Assembly (NCBI GenBank): GCA_002305315.1
Contig: DBQQ01000014.1
Location: 1-32,886 of the forward strand
Length of the DNA: 32,886 nucleotides
DNA from: Clostridiales bacterium UBA1390
GTDB lineage: Bacteria > Bacillota > Clostridia > Lachnospirales > Bianqueaceae
Reading direction: 5' to 3'
Part shown: one piece after another, positions 6,035-14,923 of the stretch
Layout: each line of letters begins with the position of its first letter
Numbering within the stretch: the stretch's first letter is position 1
Made by a program: the position numbers and the translations under genes
The notes under the pieces: model-generated
Told to the model about the DNA's origin: nothing
Database searches by the model: none
The model's input: the letters and a program-made list of their open reading frames with translations, nothing else

Positions 6035-8608
6035 ATGGAACGAGTACAGCAGGTATTGGAAAATCGAGGTGAAAATTATATACTGCCTTTTTACTGGCAG
6101 CATGGAGAAGACGAAGAGACCCTGCGGGAAGGGATGAAGCGCATTCATGAGGCCGGCATTGGGGCTGTGTGCGTGGAATCCAGACCGCACCCGGACTTTG
6201 TGGGACCCAAGTGGTGGGAGGATATGGACATCATCCTGGACGAGGCGCATAAGCGCGGCATGAAAGTGTGGATCCTGGATGACGCGCATTTCCCGACGGG
6301 TTATATCAATGGGCGTTTAGCAGAGTTTCCCCAGGCGCGAAAACTCCTGGTAGATCATTACTGTATCGACGTGGTGGGGCCGACGAAGGGCACCTCCTTC
6401 GTGATCCGCCTGGAGGAGAGCGATGCGCTTCTGGGCGTCGTGGCTGCCAGACGGGATCGCAAAGATCCGGACGCGATGAGCGACCTGGTGGATATCTCGG
6501 ACTGCGTGCATGGACAAAAGGTATACTGGGACGCGCCAGAGGGATTGTGGAGCGTCATCGTGATCAGGAAAACATACAACGGAAAAGACAGACAGACGCA
6601 TATCAACGTGATCGACCGGGAGGCGGTGCGCCTTCTGCTGGATATCTGTTATAAGCCGCATTGGGAGCATTACCAGCAGGAATTTGGAAAAACCATCGCC
6701 GGGTTCTTCTCGGATGAGCCGCAGCTGGGCAATGCGGGCGGCGCTTCCACACCGGGGATCGCGCAGGTGGGCAACAAGACCATGATGCTGAGCTGGTGCG
6801 CGGAACTGGAAGAAGCGATGCGCGCGGAATGGGGACCACAGTTCCTGCCCGTGCTGGTATCCTGCTGGTATGACGTGAAACATTACAGCCCGGCGGGACG
6901 TCTGTCCTATATGGATCATCTGAGCCGGCTATTCGAAGAGAATTTCAGCAATCAATTAGGCGACTGGTGCCGGATGCATGGCGTGGAATACATCGGCCAT
7001 ATCATCGAGGACAATGGATCCCATGCCCGGCTGGGACATGGACCGTCGCATTTCTTCCGGGCCCTGTGGGGACAGGACATGTCCGGTGTGGACGTGGTAC
7101 TGCAGCAGATTCGCCCCGGGCTGGAGGATACGCTGTTTTATCGGATCGGAGGCACGGCCTTCTACGATGGGCGTCTGTTCCATAACATCCTGGCGAAGAT
7201 GGGCAGCTCCCTGGGACACATGGATCCCAAGAAGAAAGGCCGTACGATGTGCGAGATCTTCGGGGCCTATGGATGGTCCGAAGGGCTGAAGCTGATGAAA
7301 TGGCTGACGGATCATATGCTGGTGCGCGGCATCAATACCTTCGTGCCGCACGCGTTTACGATGAAGGAGTTTCCGGATCCGGACTGCCCGCCGCATTTCT
7401 ATGCCCGGGGCAATAATCCGCAGTATCCGTATTTCCGGTATCTGATGAATTATATGAACCGCGTGAGCCACGTCATAAGCGGCGGACGGCATGTCCCCTG
7501 CGTGGCGCTTCTATACTCCGCGGAGGGCGAATGGATGGATTATAAGGACAGTCAGCCGCTGGAGGATGTGGCGTTGGAGCTCAACCGGGCGCAGATCGAT
7601 TTCGAGATCGTGCCGGAGGATGTGCTGTGCCAGTGTCGTCCGGAGGAGGGCGAGTTTGTGGTAGGGCAGGAGCCGATGCGCGCGTTGATCGTGAGCCGAC
7701 GGGCGTATATGAGCCAGCGGGCCTATCAGTGGTGCGAGGAGGCTGAGGCCGCCGGTGTGCCGATCTTCTTTGTCGACGAGCAGCCCAAGCTGGTGCATCC
7801 GTTAAGCATTGGGAAATCCCGCGTGCCGGAGAGCGCCGTAGGACAGATCATCGCCATGACGGACTTGGTACCGCAGCTTCGCCAGAAGGGACTGTATGAG
7901 ATTCAGACGAACACCTGGGAGCCATATTTGCGGTATTATCACTATGCCCATGATGACGGAGAAGTGATCCTGTTCTTCAATGAGGATCCGCATGAGTCTG
8001 TGAATACCTGGGTGACCGTGCCGATGACGGAGAAGTTGTGCTGGTACGATGCGTTTGATAATGTACTTCGGCCGGTGGAGCAGATGGGAAATCGGGTGCA
8101 TCTGACGCTGACGCCGTATCAGGCGCTGATTCTTTGCGCAGGCCAGGATGGGGCCTGTCAGGACAGCGTGAGTGAAAGGGCGCAGCAGATCCCGGTGGAT
8201 ACGCCCTGGCGCCTGCAGATGGTGCGTGCGGGGGAAGAAGAAGTTTACCGGGAGATGACCACCGGCCTCCGGAACCTGGCGGCCGCGGATCAGTATCCGG
8301 ATTTCTCCGGTACGATGACCTACGAGACGGAGGTAGAACTGCCGGAGGGTGTGAGGCGTGTGGAGATAGACCTGGGAGAAGTCTATGAGACAGCCGAGGT
8401 GCTGGTGAACGGGCAGAGCGCAGGCGTTCGGATCGCGCCGCCCTATGTACTGACGGTGGAGAGTCTGTTCCAGCCGGGAGAAAATCATATCACCGTTCGG
8501 GTGGTCAATACATTGGGACATCAGCAGAGTCAGCAGGATCGGTTCGGCATGACGCTGCCGCAGGAGCCTGTGGGTCTTCTGGGGCCAGTGGTTCTGCGGG
8601 TTGAGTAA
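6035..8608 (+). CDS. Large glycoside hydrolase, GH106/GH2-like architecture
   Basis: 857-aa protein without a signal peptide, so probably cytoplasmic. GGGGG lies about 10 nt before ATG. The N-terminal third resembles the barrel of GH106-type rhamnosidases and related unclassified hydrolases: MKRIHEAGIGAVCVESRPHP, then WWEDMDIILDEAHKRGMKVW and DDAHFPTG, a strand-helix rhythm with the conserved phrase 'plain-language' order of a TIM barrel. GFFSDEPQLG near residue 225 supplies a likely catalytic or substrate-binding acid. The middle (about 485-600) has a beta-galactosidase-trimerisation-like Rossmann feel (VALLYSAEGEW, LIVSRRAY). The C-terminus (about 755-857) is a galactose-binding-like beta sandwich (VEIDLGEVYETAEVLVNGQ, GENHITVRVVNTLG). 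Substrate is not determinable; the neighbouring GH95 enzyme suggests deoxyhexose-bearing oligosaccharides. First gene of a six-gene operon. Confidence 0.75.
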   Translation: MERVQQVLENRGENYILPFYWQHGEDEETLREGMKRIHEAGIGAVCVESRPHPDFVGPKWWEDMDIILDEAHKRGMKVWILDDAHFPTGYINGRLAEFPQARKLLVDHYCIDVVGPTKGTSFVIRLEESDALLGVVAARRDRKDPDAMSDLVDISDCVHGQKVYWDAPEGLWSVIVIRKTYNGKDRQTHINVIDREAVRLLLDICYKPHWEHYQQEFGKTIAGFFSDEPQLGNAGGASTPGIAQVGNKTMMLSWCAELEEAMRAEWGPQFLPVLVSCWYDVKHYSPAGRLSYMDHLSRLFEENFSNQLGDWCRMHGVEYIGHIIEDNGSHARLGHGPSHFFRALWGQDMSGVDVVLQQIRPGLEDTLFYRIGGTAFYDGRLFHNILAKMGSSLGHMDPKKKGRTMCEIFGAYGWSEGLKLMKWLTDHMLVRGINTFVPHAFTMKEFPDPDCPPHFYARGNNPQYPYFRYLMNYMNRVSHVISGGRHVPCVALLYSAEGEWMDYKDSQPLEDVALELNRAQIDFEIVPEDVLCQCRPEEGEFVVGQEPMRALIVSRRAYMSQRAYQWCEEAEAAGVPIFFVDEQPKLVHPLSIGKSRVPESAVGQIIAMTDLVPQLRQKGLYEIQTNTWEPYLRYYHYAHDDGEVILFFNEDPHESVNTWVTVPMTEKLCWYDAFDNVLRPVEQMGNRVHLTLTPYQALILCAGQDGACQDSVSERAQQIPVDTPWRLQMVRAGEEEVYREMTTGLRNLAAADQYPDFSGTMTYETEVELPEGVRRVEIDLGEVYETAEVLVNGQSAGVRIAPPYVLTVESLFQPGENHITVRVVNTLGHQQSQQDRFGMTLPQEPVGLLGPVVLRVE

Positions 8609-8623
8609 GAGGAGGAAGATGAG

Positions 8624-10987
8624 ATGAGCGATCTATTGATAACCAAATCCCCAGCAGCCTGGCATCGAGATCTGTGGCGGGAGGCTTCGCCCTCCGGCAA
8701 TGGACAGGTGGGGATACTGGTATATGGACATGTGGCAGAAGAGACGGTGGTTCTCAATCATTCGGCGCTATGGCATCATAGCCGGAAGGGGGAGGTGCCG
8801 GCGCTTCCCGGCGCTCTCGAGCGCACGCGGCAGATGATAGATGAAGGGGATTTCTGGAATGCGAATTGGATCATCACCAACGCGCTGAAGGAGAAGGGCT
8901 TTGAGGCAGCGTTGGGAGCCCCCTTCCCGGTCTGTGCGCTGCATTTTCGGATGCATGATTCCGGCGACTTTCATCATTACAGACGCATCCTGCACATGGA
9001 GAGCGGCGAGGTACAGGTGCGGTGGCAGGAGGGAGAAGATACCTTCCTGCGCCAGGGCTTTGTCTCCCGGGCGGATGATGTGGTCGTGTTTCGGATTCAC
9101 TCGTCCAGGCCGTTGGATGTGACGGTGGGGCTGGCGCTGCATGAGACCGGGGAACCGGATACCGAGCAAAAAAGAGAAGAATTGGGGGATTCGCTGCGTG
9201 TGGCGGCACAGCCCCCCTTCATAGAATATGCGGGGACGAATGATGATGGGACGGATTTCGGCGCGGTGGCCCGCGTGATCGGGCCGCAGGCGCAGGCGGA
9301 GGAATCGGGCATTCGTCTGCGCGGCGAAGGCGATATTCTCGTGCTGGTGAAGCTTTTTGTCGAGAGCGCAGACAGAGAAGAGAGCTTTCGACAGGCAGAG
9401 GAGGCTCTCCTGGCACTTTCGACGGAGTATGATGTGCTTTTGGCGCGTCATCAGGCCTTGCACGAACCGCTGTACCGCAGCGCGGAGTTGGAGATCGAAG
9501 AGGAGCCCTGCGGGGAGGCAGAGATCACCAACGAACACTTGCTGGAAGAGGCCTATGACGAAGGGGCGCCGAACGCACTGCTCAATCGGCTGTGGAAGTT
9601 TGGCCGTTACCTTCTGATCTGCGGAACCCGGCCCGGCGCGCTGCCATTCCCGATGTATGGAATCTTCCACGGGCGTTACAGCATGGCCTGGCCTCATAAC
9701 ATGGCCAATGAAAACCTGCAGATGATCTACTGGCATGTTCTGGGCGGCGGATTAAAGGAGCTGTTTGAGCCCGTCATGGATTATTTCCTGGAGCAGATGC
9801 CGCAGTTTCGGGATAACGCACGGAAGCTGTTTGGGCTGCCGGGCATCTATATGCCGGCAGGTACGACACCGGGCAATGCGGTACCCAATCAGATTGTTCC
9901 CGTGATCATGAACTGGATCGGTTGTGCCGGATGGATTGCGGAGCATTTCTATAGTTACTATCAATATAGCGGAGATGAACAGTTATTAAAAGAAAAAATT
10001 CTGCCATTCATGAAAGAAGCCGCGGATTTTTATGAGGAGTATCTGGTGAAGGGAGAGGATGGATGGTATAAGATCTATCCATCGGTGTCACCGGAGAATA
10101 CGCCGAAGAGTCTGATGCCGGGTGAGGAATGGGAGCATATGTCCCATCCTTGTCCGTCTGCGATCAATGCGACGATGGATATCGCGATCATCAAGGAGCT
10201 TCTGACGAATCTATGCGAAGCGGCTGAGCTGACAGGACAGTATCAGGAGAAGGTCGTGGCCTGGCAGGAGATCATCCAGCATCTGCCGGCCTATGAGGCT
10301 ACCGAGGAGGGCGATGTGCGGGAATGGCAGTGGCCAGGACTGACGCAGCGGTACAATCACCGGCACCTGTCCCATATCTATCCGATGTTCCCGGGATGGG
10401 AGATCGTGAAGGGCGTGGCGCCGAAGGAGCTGGTGGACACCTTTGAGAAGGCGGTGGACAAGCGGCTCCTGGGCGCGCAGACGGGGTGGTCGCTGGCGCA
10501 TATGGCCTGTATCAATGCGCGTTTTGAACGACCGGAGAAGGCGCTCGAGTGTCTGGATATCCTGTGCCGCGCCTGCTTGACGAAGAGTTTCCTGACCCTG
10601 CACAATGACTGGCGCAACATGGGACTTACGCTGTATCGGGATCATGGCGCGTTTGCTCCGATACAGCTGGATGCGTCCATGGGCATCGTGGGGGCGATGC
10701 AGGAGATGCTGCTGTTTGCGCAGCCTGCGTGTGTGAAGCTGCTGCCGGCCCTGCCGAAGCGGTGGAAGAAGGGACACGCCCGTCTGCGCTATATGCAGGG
10801 CGAGGTGGAGATCTTCTGGAATCAGGAGACAGGGGCGCTCGCAGTGCAGTTCCGCCCGGAACGGGGCGCAGACATACAGGTGCTTTTGCCGGATGTGTGG
10901 GCGGAAGGTCTGAAGCTTTCGGACGGCACGCCCTTCGTCAATGGGGATACCCTCCGCCTGGATCGTCCCGTGAGTCTTGGCCGATGA
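8624..10987 (+). CDS. GH95-family glycosidase (alpha-L-fucosidase/galactosidase type)
   Basis: 787-aa protein, 15 bp after the first glycosidase, with GAGGAGG upstream. The N-terminal segment WREASPSGNGQVGILVYG is the GH95 entry motif. In the catalytic (alpha/alpha)6 domain, ANENLQMIYW (Asn362, Asn364) matches the paired Asn residues that activate water in the Bifidobacterium AfcA enzyme, PSVSPENTP carries the acid Glu491, and APIQLDASMG carries Asp683 at the usual FQIDGNFG position. Length fits the family. No signal peptide is present, so it acts on imported oligosaccharides. GH95 enzymes remove alpha-1,2-L-fucose or alpha-L-galactose; which one applies here cannot be read off. The ILE/ASP-rich ends differ from the consensus (QLDASMG for QIDGNFG), hinting at a divergent subfamily. 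Confidence 0.88.
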   Translation: MSDLLITKSPAAWHRDLWREASPSGNGQVGILVYGHVAEETVVLNHSALWHHSRKGEVPALPGALERTRQMIDEGDFWNANWIITNALKEKGFEAALGAPFPVCALHFRMHDSGDFHHYRRILHMESGEVQVRWQEGEDTFLRQGFVSRADDVVVFRIHSSRPLDVTVGLALHETGEPDTEQKREELGDSLRVAAQPPFIEYAGTNDDGTDFGAVARVIGPQAQAEESGIRLRGEGDILVLVKLFVESADREESFRQAEEALLALSTEYDVLLARHQALHEPLYRSAELEIEEEPCGEAEITNEHLLEEAYDEGAPNALLNRLWKFGRYLLICGTRPGALPFPMYGIFHGRYSMAWPHNMANENLQMIYWHVLGGGLKELFEPVMDYFLEQMPQFRDNARKLFGLPGIYMPAGTTPGNAVPNQIVPVIMNWIGCAGWIAEHFYSYYQYSGDEQLLKEKILPFMKEAADFYEEYLVKGEDGWYKIYPSVSPENTPKSLMPGEEWEHMSHPCPSAINATMDIAIIKELLTNLCEAAELTGQYQEKVVAWQEIIQHLPAYEATEEGDVREWQWPGLTQRYNHRHLSHIYPMFPGWEIVKGVAPKELVDTFEKAVDKRLLGAQTGWSLAHMACINARFERPEKALECLDILCRACLTKSFLTLHNDWRNMGLTLYRDHGAFAPIQLDASMGIVGAMQEMLLFAQPACVKLLPALPKRWKKGHARLRYMQGEVEIFWNQETGALAVQFRPERGADIQVLLPDVWAEGLKLSDGTPFVNGDTLRLDRPVSLGR

Positions 10988-12387
10988 TTACACCGATCCT
11001 GGATCCCGCCAGGCAGGAACCGCTCTATGAGCAGCTCTATGATTTTATCAAAGAAGAGATTCGCTCCGGTCGCCTGGAAGAAGGAGAGAAACTGCCGTCG
11101 AAGCGGACACTGGCCTCCTATCTCAAGGTGAGCCGGAGTACGGTGGAGATGGCCTATGCGCAGCTGGCGGATGAGGGCTATATTCGCGCGAAGGAACGCA
11201 GTGGCTTCTATGTCCGTCAGGCGGAGAGAAAGTTTCGGCGGAGACAGGATAGCGTGGAAGCGAAGACGCCTTCGGCGCCGGAGAGGTCCTATCGGTACGA
11301 CCTGCGTACCTCCGGGGTGGATACGGCGCATTTTCCATTTACGGTATGGGCGCGTCTGAGTCGGGAGACCCTGAGTGAATACGGACAGGAGCTCCTGCGG
11401 GCAACCCATCCCCAGGGGATCGAGCGCCTCAGACAGTGTATCTGCCGATATCTCTATGATTTCAGGAGGGTGGAGGCGGAGCCGGATCAGATCGTCATCG
11501 GCGCCGGAACGGAGTATTTGTTGGGGCTTCTGATTCAGCTTCTGGGGACGGAGAAGAAATACGCGGTGGAAGAACCGGGGTACCCCAGAGTACACCGGAT
11601 CCTGACGAACTATGGGATTCACCCCGCCTATGTGCCGGTGGATGAGGAAGGGATGGCGGTGGAGGCGCTGTGCCGGACAGACGCACAGATCGTTCATGTG
11701 ACACCATCGCACCAGTTTCCTACGGGGGCGGTACTTTCTGCGGGCCGCAGAGAAGCGCTCCTGCAATGGGCGCAGGAAGAAGAGGGACGATATATTCTGG
11801 AAGATGATTACGACAGCGAGTTTCGCTTTCTGGGCAAGCCTGTGCCGGCCCTGCAGGGCATGGGCGCACCGGAAAAGGTGGTGTATTTCTACACCTTCGC
11901 CAAGAGCCTGGCGCCCTCGCTGCGAATCGGGTATATGGTGCTGCCGAAGAATCTGATGCGGGCCTGGCAGGAGAAGTTTCAGGGCTACTCCTGTTCGGTG
12001 CCCAGCTTTGAGCAGTATACGCTGTGCCGTTTCATGGAGCAGGGGTATTATGAGCGGCATCTGAATCGAATGAAGACGCTGTACCGCGGCCGACAGGATG
12101 CGCTGGTCAAAGCGCTGGCTGTCCCCGGGTTTCGCGTGATAGGCAGGGATGCGGGGCTGCATTTCATGCTGGAAGTCGCCAGTGGGTCTATGAAAGAAGC
12201 GGAGCTGGTGGAGAAGGCCGCGCGGGCCGGCATATATCTGCGCGGACTGGGCGATTACTACGCCGGGACAGGGGGACAGAATGGGCCGCCCCGATTGCTG
12301 ATTGGGTATGGAGCGTATGAGGAGACGCAGCTGGTGGAGGCTGCGAAGATTTTATTGGACGCGTGGAAAGGAGAACAGGAAGGATGA
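10984..12387 (+). CDS. MocR-type transcriptional regulator (GntR HTH plus aminotransferase-like domain)
   Basis: 467-aa protein whose ATG overlaps the GH95 stop (ATGA), so translationally coupled. Residues about 12-78 form a GntR winged helix (LYEQLYDFIKEEIRSGRL, LPSKRTLASYLKVSRSTVE, YIRAKERSGFYV). From about 100 it is a fold-type I aminotransferase domain: GAGTEYLL, EEPGYPR, VTPSHQFPTG, EDDYDSEFR and TFAKSLAPSLRIGY with the PLP lysine at about Lys307. MocR/PdxR/GabR proteins sense PLP adducts and act as activators or repressors, often of PLP or amino-sugar-type pathways. Position between two glycosidase genes and an oxidoreductase in one operon suggests autoregulation and control of the upstream promoter. 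The effector is unknown. Confidence 0.92.
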   Translation: MITPILDPARQEPLYEQLYDFIKEEIRSGRLEEGEKLPSKRTLASYLKVSRSTVEMAYAQLADEGYIRAKERSGFYVRQAERKFRRRQDSVEAKTPSAPERSYRYDLRTSGVDTAHFPFTVWARLSRETLSEYGQELLRATHPQGIERLRQCICRYLYDFRRVEAEPDQIVIGAGTEYLLGLLIQLLGTEKKYAVEEPGYPRVHRILTNYGIHPAYVPVDEEGMAVEALCRTDAQIVHVTPSHQFPTGAVLSAGRREALLQWAQEEEGRYILEDDYDSEFRFLGKPVPALQGMGAPEKVVYFYTFAKSLAPSLRIGYMVLPKNLMRAWQEKFQGYSCSVPSFEQYTLCRFMEQGYYERHLNRMKTLYRGRQDALVKALAVPGFRVIGRDAGLHFMLEVASGSMKEAELVEKAARAGIYLRGLGDYYAGTGGQNGPPRLLIGYGAYEETQLVEAAKILLDAWKGEQEG

Positions 12388-13406
12388 AGAAAATACGACT
12401 GGGCAGGACGGAACTGATGGTGGGCGCCTCTTCTTTTGGTGCGCTGCCTATACAGAGACTATCGAAGCCGGAGGCGGTCAAACTGCTGCGGGAGGCCTAT
12501 GAGCTGGGGATGAATTACTTCGATACGGCGCATGGCTATACGGATAGTGAAGAGAAGATCGGGATGGCCCTTTCTGACGTGCGTAAGGATATCATCATCT
12601 CGACGAAGAGTCCGGCCAAGGATAAGAAGACACTGCTGGAGGACATCGAGACCAGCCTGGAGCGGATGAAGACGGACTACATCGATCTGCTGCAGCTTCA
12701 TAACCCGGATACACTGCCGGATCCGGAAGATCCGGATGGGCTGTATGGCGGCCTGCTCGAGGCGAAGCGCCAGGGCATGATCCGCCACATCGGCATCACC
12801 AACCACAGCCTGGAGCGGGCGGTGGCAGCGGTCAAGTCCGGCAAGTATGAGACCATTCAGTATCCGTTTTCTTCCCTGGCATCGGAGGAGGAGATCGCCC
12901 TGACGCAGCTCGCCAAGCAGGAAGATGTGGGATTCATTGCCATGAAGGGGCTGTCCGGCGGTCTGATTACGAATGCCGCGACTACGTTCTCCTTTATCAA
13001 GCAGTATGATAATGTTGTGCCCATCTGGGGCATCCAGCGCGAGAGCGAACTGCTGGAATTCATCGAAATGGAAAAGAATCCGCCGGCCTATGATGACGCC
13101 ATGAAGGCGCTGATCGAGAAGGATCGCAGGGAGCTGGCGGGCAATTTCTGCCGCGGCTGCGGATACTGCAAGCCATGTCCCGCGGGAATCGATATTCCGA
13201 CGATGGCGCGTATGTCTCTTTTGCTGCGCCGTTCTCCGTATCAGCGTTACATGACGGAGGAGTTTAAGGAACAGATGATGGTCATCGAGCAATGTCTGCA
13301 TTGTAATGCCTGCATGTCCAGATGCCCGTATCATCTGAATACACCGGAACTGCTTCAGGAAAACCTGAAGGATTATCTACAGTTTTATGAGGAGCATCAT
13401 GGGTAA
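12384..13406 (+). CDS. Aldo/keto reductase with C-terminal ferredoxin-like Fe-S domain
   Basis: 340-aa protein; ATG 12384 overlaps the regulator stop (ATGA) and is preceded by GGAAGG. The AKR barrel has the full catalytic tetrad: Asp47 and Tyr52 (DTAHGYTDSEEKIG), Lys75 (STKSP) and His106 (LLQLHNPD). The C-terminal 90 residues hold two Cys clusters, CRGCGYCKPCP (Cys256, 259, 262, 265) and CLHCNACMSRCP (Cys304, 307, 310, 314), consistent with 4Fe-4S binding. This AKR-ferredoxin architecture is common in anaerobes; physiological substrates are mostly unknown. In this operon a role in processing a released sugar or aglycone is plausible but inferred. Confidence 0.9.
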   Translation: MKKIRLGRTELMVGASSFGALPIQRLSKPEAVKLLREAYELGMNYFDTAHGYTDSEEKIGMALSDVRKDIIISTKSPAKDKKTLLEDIETSLERMKTDYIDLLQLHNPDTLPDPEDPDGLYGGLLEAKRQGMIRHIGITNHSLERAVAAVKSGKYETIQYPFSSLASEEEIALTQLAKQEDVGFIAMKGLSGGLITNAATTFSFIKQYDNVVPIWGIQRESELLEFIEMEKNPPAYDDAMKALIEKDRRELAGNFCRGCGYCKPCPAGIDIPTMARMSLLLRRSPYQRYMTEEFKEQMMVIEQCLHCNACMSRCPYHLNTPELLQENLKDYLQFYEEHHG

Positions 13407-14037
13407 AAAGTTCTTCAGCGTATGGCTGTGTTGTATGATTTTTGTACTGCCGGTACAGGCAGAAACGGTTTCCATCTCACTCGTGGGGGTGGGAGCCACC
13501 GTATCTTTGCCGGATGGCTGGGAGAAAGTCGCTTCTTCTCAGGAAGAAATCCTGCTGGAAGCGGAAGGACCCGGCGGTATTCTTATGACGTTGACCTGTC
13601 AGGAAGGAGAAGTGAGCCAGGGACAGTGGAATCTCTCATTATATGAAGATTCGGAGTGTGATGATCTGGGGGAATCCATAGCGGAAACGCTGGAAAATGG
13701 CGGCTATGAGAACGTGCAGTACAGTCTTTATCCCAAAGACCCGGTGACCTGGCTGCGCTTCAGCTGGGAACGCCAGGGCGAGGGGGAGGCGCGCAGCTAT
13801 GGCGTTCAGTATTATACCGCCATGAATGGAAAGTCGATCACGGTGGCTTTTTCTTCGGATTCAGCGATCGAGGAGGATTCGATCGCGGAGATCGTGGACA
13901 GCGTGACCTTTGATCAGGTGCTGGATAGGCCGGAAGCAGAAGACCATTCCTGGGAGACGCGGATCATCTGGGTCGTACTTCTCATCGCGGCCGGGCTCCT
14001 GACCTACGCGATCACGAAAAAACGAGGGAAGAGGTGA
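13399..14037 (+). CDS. Secreted, C-terminally membrane-anchored protein of unknown function
   Basis: 212-aa protein; ATG 13399 overlaps the end of the reductase gene, with AGGAG 4 nt upstream (an alternative ATG lies at 13387). The N-terminal signal peptide is MGKKFFSVWLCCMIFVLPVQAE. The exterior domain (about residues 22-180) starts VSISLVGVGATVSLPDGW and reads like the small lipid- or surface-associated domains found in clostridial secreted proteins, with LPDGWEKV and ITVAFSSDS strands. A C-terminal helix (WVVLLIAAGLLTYAI) followed by KKRGKR anchors it with the bulk outside. I cannot assign a family with certainty. It is fifth in the glycosidase operon. Confidence 0.8.
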   Translation: MGKKFFSVWLCCMIFVLPVQAETVSISLVGVGATVSLPDGWEKVASSQEEILLEAEGPGGILMTLTCQEGEVSQGQWNLSLYEDSECDDLGESIAETLENGGYENVQYSLYPKDPVTWLRFSWERQGEGEARSYGVQYYTAMNGKSITVAFSSDSAIEEDSIAEIVDSVTFDQVLDRPEAEDHSWETRIIWVVLLIAAGLLTYAITKKRGKR

Positions 14038-14041
14038 CAGG

Positions 14042-14212
14042 ATGCAGTGTGAATATTGTGCGCATTATATGTACGATGAACAGGGACAGTATTATGTCTG
14101 CATGGTCAATCTGGACGAAGATGATATGGCCCGTTTCCTGGCGGGACGAAAAGAAGGATGCCCCTATTTCCAACTGGAAGATGAGTACGGCATCGTGAAA
14201 CATCAGATGTGA
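14042..14212 (+). CDS. Small Cys-containing protein, DUF6472-like (56 aa)
   Basis: A 57-codon frame begins 4 nt after the previous stop, preceded by AGAGGTGACAGG. It reads MQCEYCAHYMYDEQGQYY, then VCMVNLDEDDMARFLAGR, KEGCPYFQ and ends YGIVKHQM. Four Cys (two in CEYC, then Cys18 and one in GCPYF) could bind a metal. I recognise this pattern (short MxCExCxxYxYD start, LDEDxMxRFL centre, CPYF end) as the DUF6472 type of small protein from Lachnospiraceae; function is unknown. It is the last gene before the operon terminator. Confidence 0.85.
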   Translation: MQCEYCAHYMYDEQGQYYVCMVNLDEDDMARFLAGRKEGCPYFQLEDEYGIVKHQM

Positions 14213-14215
14213 ATG

Positions 14216-14247
14216 ACGCCCTTGGGAGTTTTCCCAGGGGTGTTTTC
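14216..14247 (+). terminator. Rho-independent terminator of the glycosidase operon
   Basis: A 12-bp stem (14216-14227 with 14232-14243, containing two G-T pairs) with a 4-nt loop GTTT, followed by TTTTC. It starts 4 bp after the stop of the 56-aa gene. Confidence 0.85.
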
Positions 14248-14302
14248 ACATGACTTGATGGCGAAAACGGAAAGGGAATGGAAAAAATTTTGTGGAAGAA
14301 GA

Positions 14303-14328
14303 TGCAACCATAGTGCGAAAAAGGGTAC
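14303..14328 (+). promoter_or_regulatory. Possible ECF-type promoter of the sigma-serpin operon
   Basis: TGCAAC (14303-14308), 16 bp, then GTAC (14325-14328) resembles the AAC / CGT(A/C) layout of ECF-dependent promoters, 37 bp before the sigma gene. No good sigma-A promoter was found in 14248-14365. Autoregulation would be typical, but the match is loose. Confidence 0.3.
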
Positions 14329-14365
14329 ATAATGAGTGTAAGGCCATAGGAGAGGAGGAGAGGGC

Positions 14366-14923
14366 GTGGAGGATCGGGAGATCATCGATCTGTTCTGGCA
14401 AAGGTCTGAAGCTGCGTTAGAGGAGACGCAGCAGAAGTATGGCGCGTTCTGCAGCCGTGTCGCGGGCAATATCCTCAAGGATCCGGAGGATGTACGTGAG
14501 TGCCTGAATGATGCCTATCTGGCCTTATGGAGGAGGATTCCGCCGGAGAGGCCCCGCGTATTGGGAGCCTATATTCATCGTGTGGTACGGAATCTGTCGC
14601 TGAAGCGGTATCGTTATAATGAAGCAGCGAAGCGCAGTCCGCAGGTGGAGGAATCCTGGGAGGAGCTGGCTGGCACACTCTGTACTGCGGAAACGGTGGA
14701 ATCTGCCTATTCGGCCAAGGAGCTGTCTGCGGTGCTAAATGCCTTCTTGCGAACGTTGGAGGAGGAGCCGCGCAGACTTTTTATTCGCCGATACTGGTAT
14801 TTTGATTCTATTGCGCAGTTGGCGCAGGACTTTGGGATGAGTGAGAGTAAAGTCAAGTCCATGCTGTTTCGCCTGCGTAATCGTTTGAGGGATATTTTGC
14901 GAAAGGAGGGATACGACGTATGA
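14366..14923 (+). CDS. ECF-type RNA polymerase sigma factor
   Basis: 185-aa protein with GTG start and a strong GAGGAGGAGAGG site upstream. The sigma-2 region (about 10-90) includes YGAFCSRVAGNILKDPEDVR, ECLNDAYLALWRRIPPERP and AYIHRVVRNLSLKRYR; the IPPxRP phrase is typical of a large clostridial ECF group. The sigma-4 region (about 118-180) has LRTLEEEPRRLFIRRYWYF and the helix-turn-helix IAQLAQDFGMSESKVKSMLFRLRNRL. Its last codons overlap the start of the next gene, which carries an anti-sigma-like N-terminus, so the two are translationally coupled partners. It probably directs expression of its own operon and perhaps other targets. Confidence 0.93.
   Translation: MEDREIIDLFWQRSEAALEETQQKYGAFCSRVAGNILKDPEDVRECLNDAYLALWRRIPPERPRVLGAYIHRVVRNLSLKRYRYNEAAKRSPQVEESWEELAGTLCTAETVESAYSAKELSAVLNAFLRTLEEEPRRLFIRRYWYFDSIAQLAQDFGMSESKVKSMLFRLRNRLRDILRKEGYDV

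Noticed and set aside
10822..12162. Antisense open frame (446 codons) opposite the MocR gene
   Set aside because: No recognisable domain, no start signal, and low-complexity composition; the sense strand encodes a complete two-domain regulator.
14248..14365. Sigma-A promoter for the sigma-serpin operon
   Set aside because: CATAAT near 14328-14333 has no acceptable -35 at 16-18 bp; only a loose ECF-like match was kept at low confidence.
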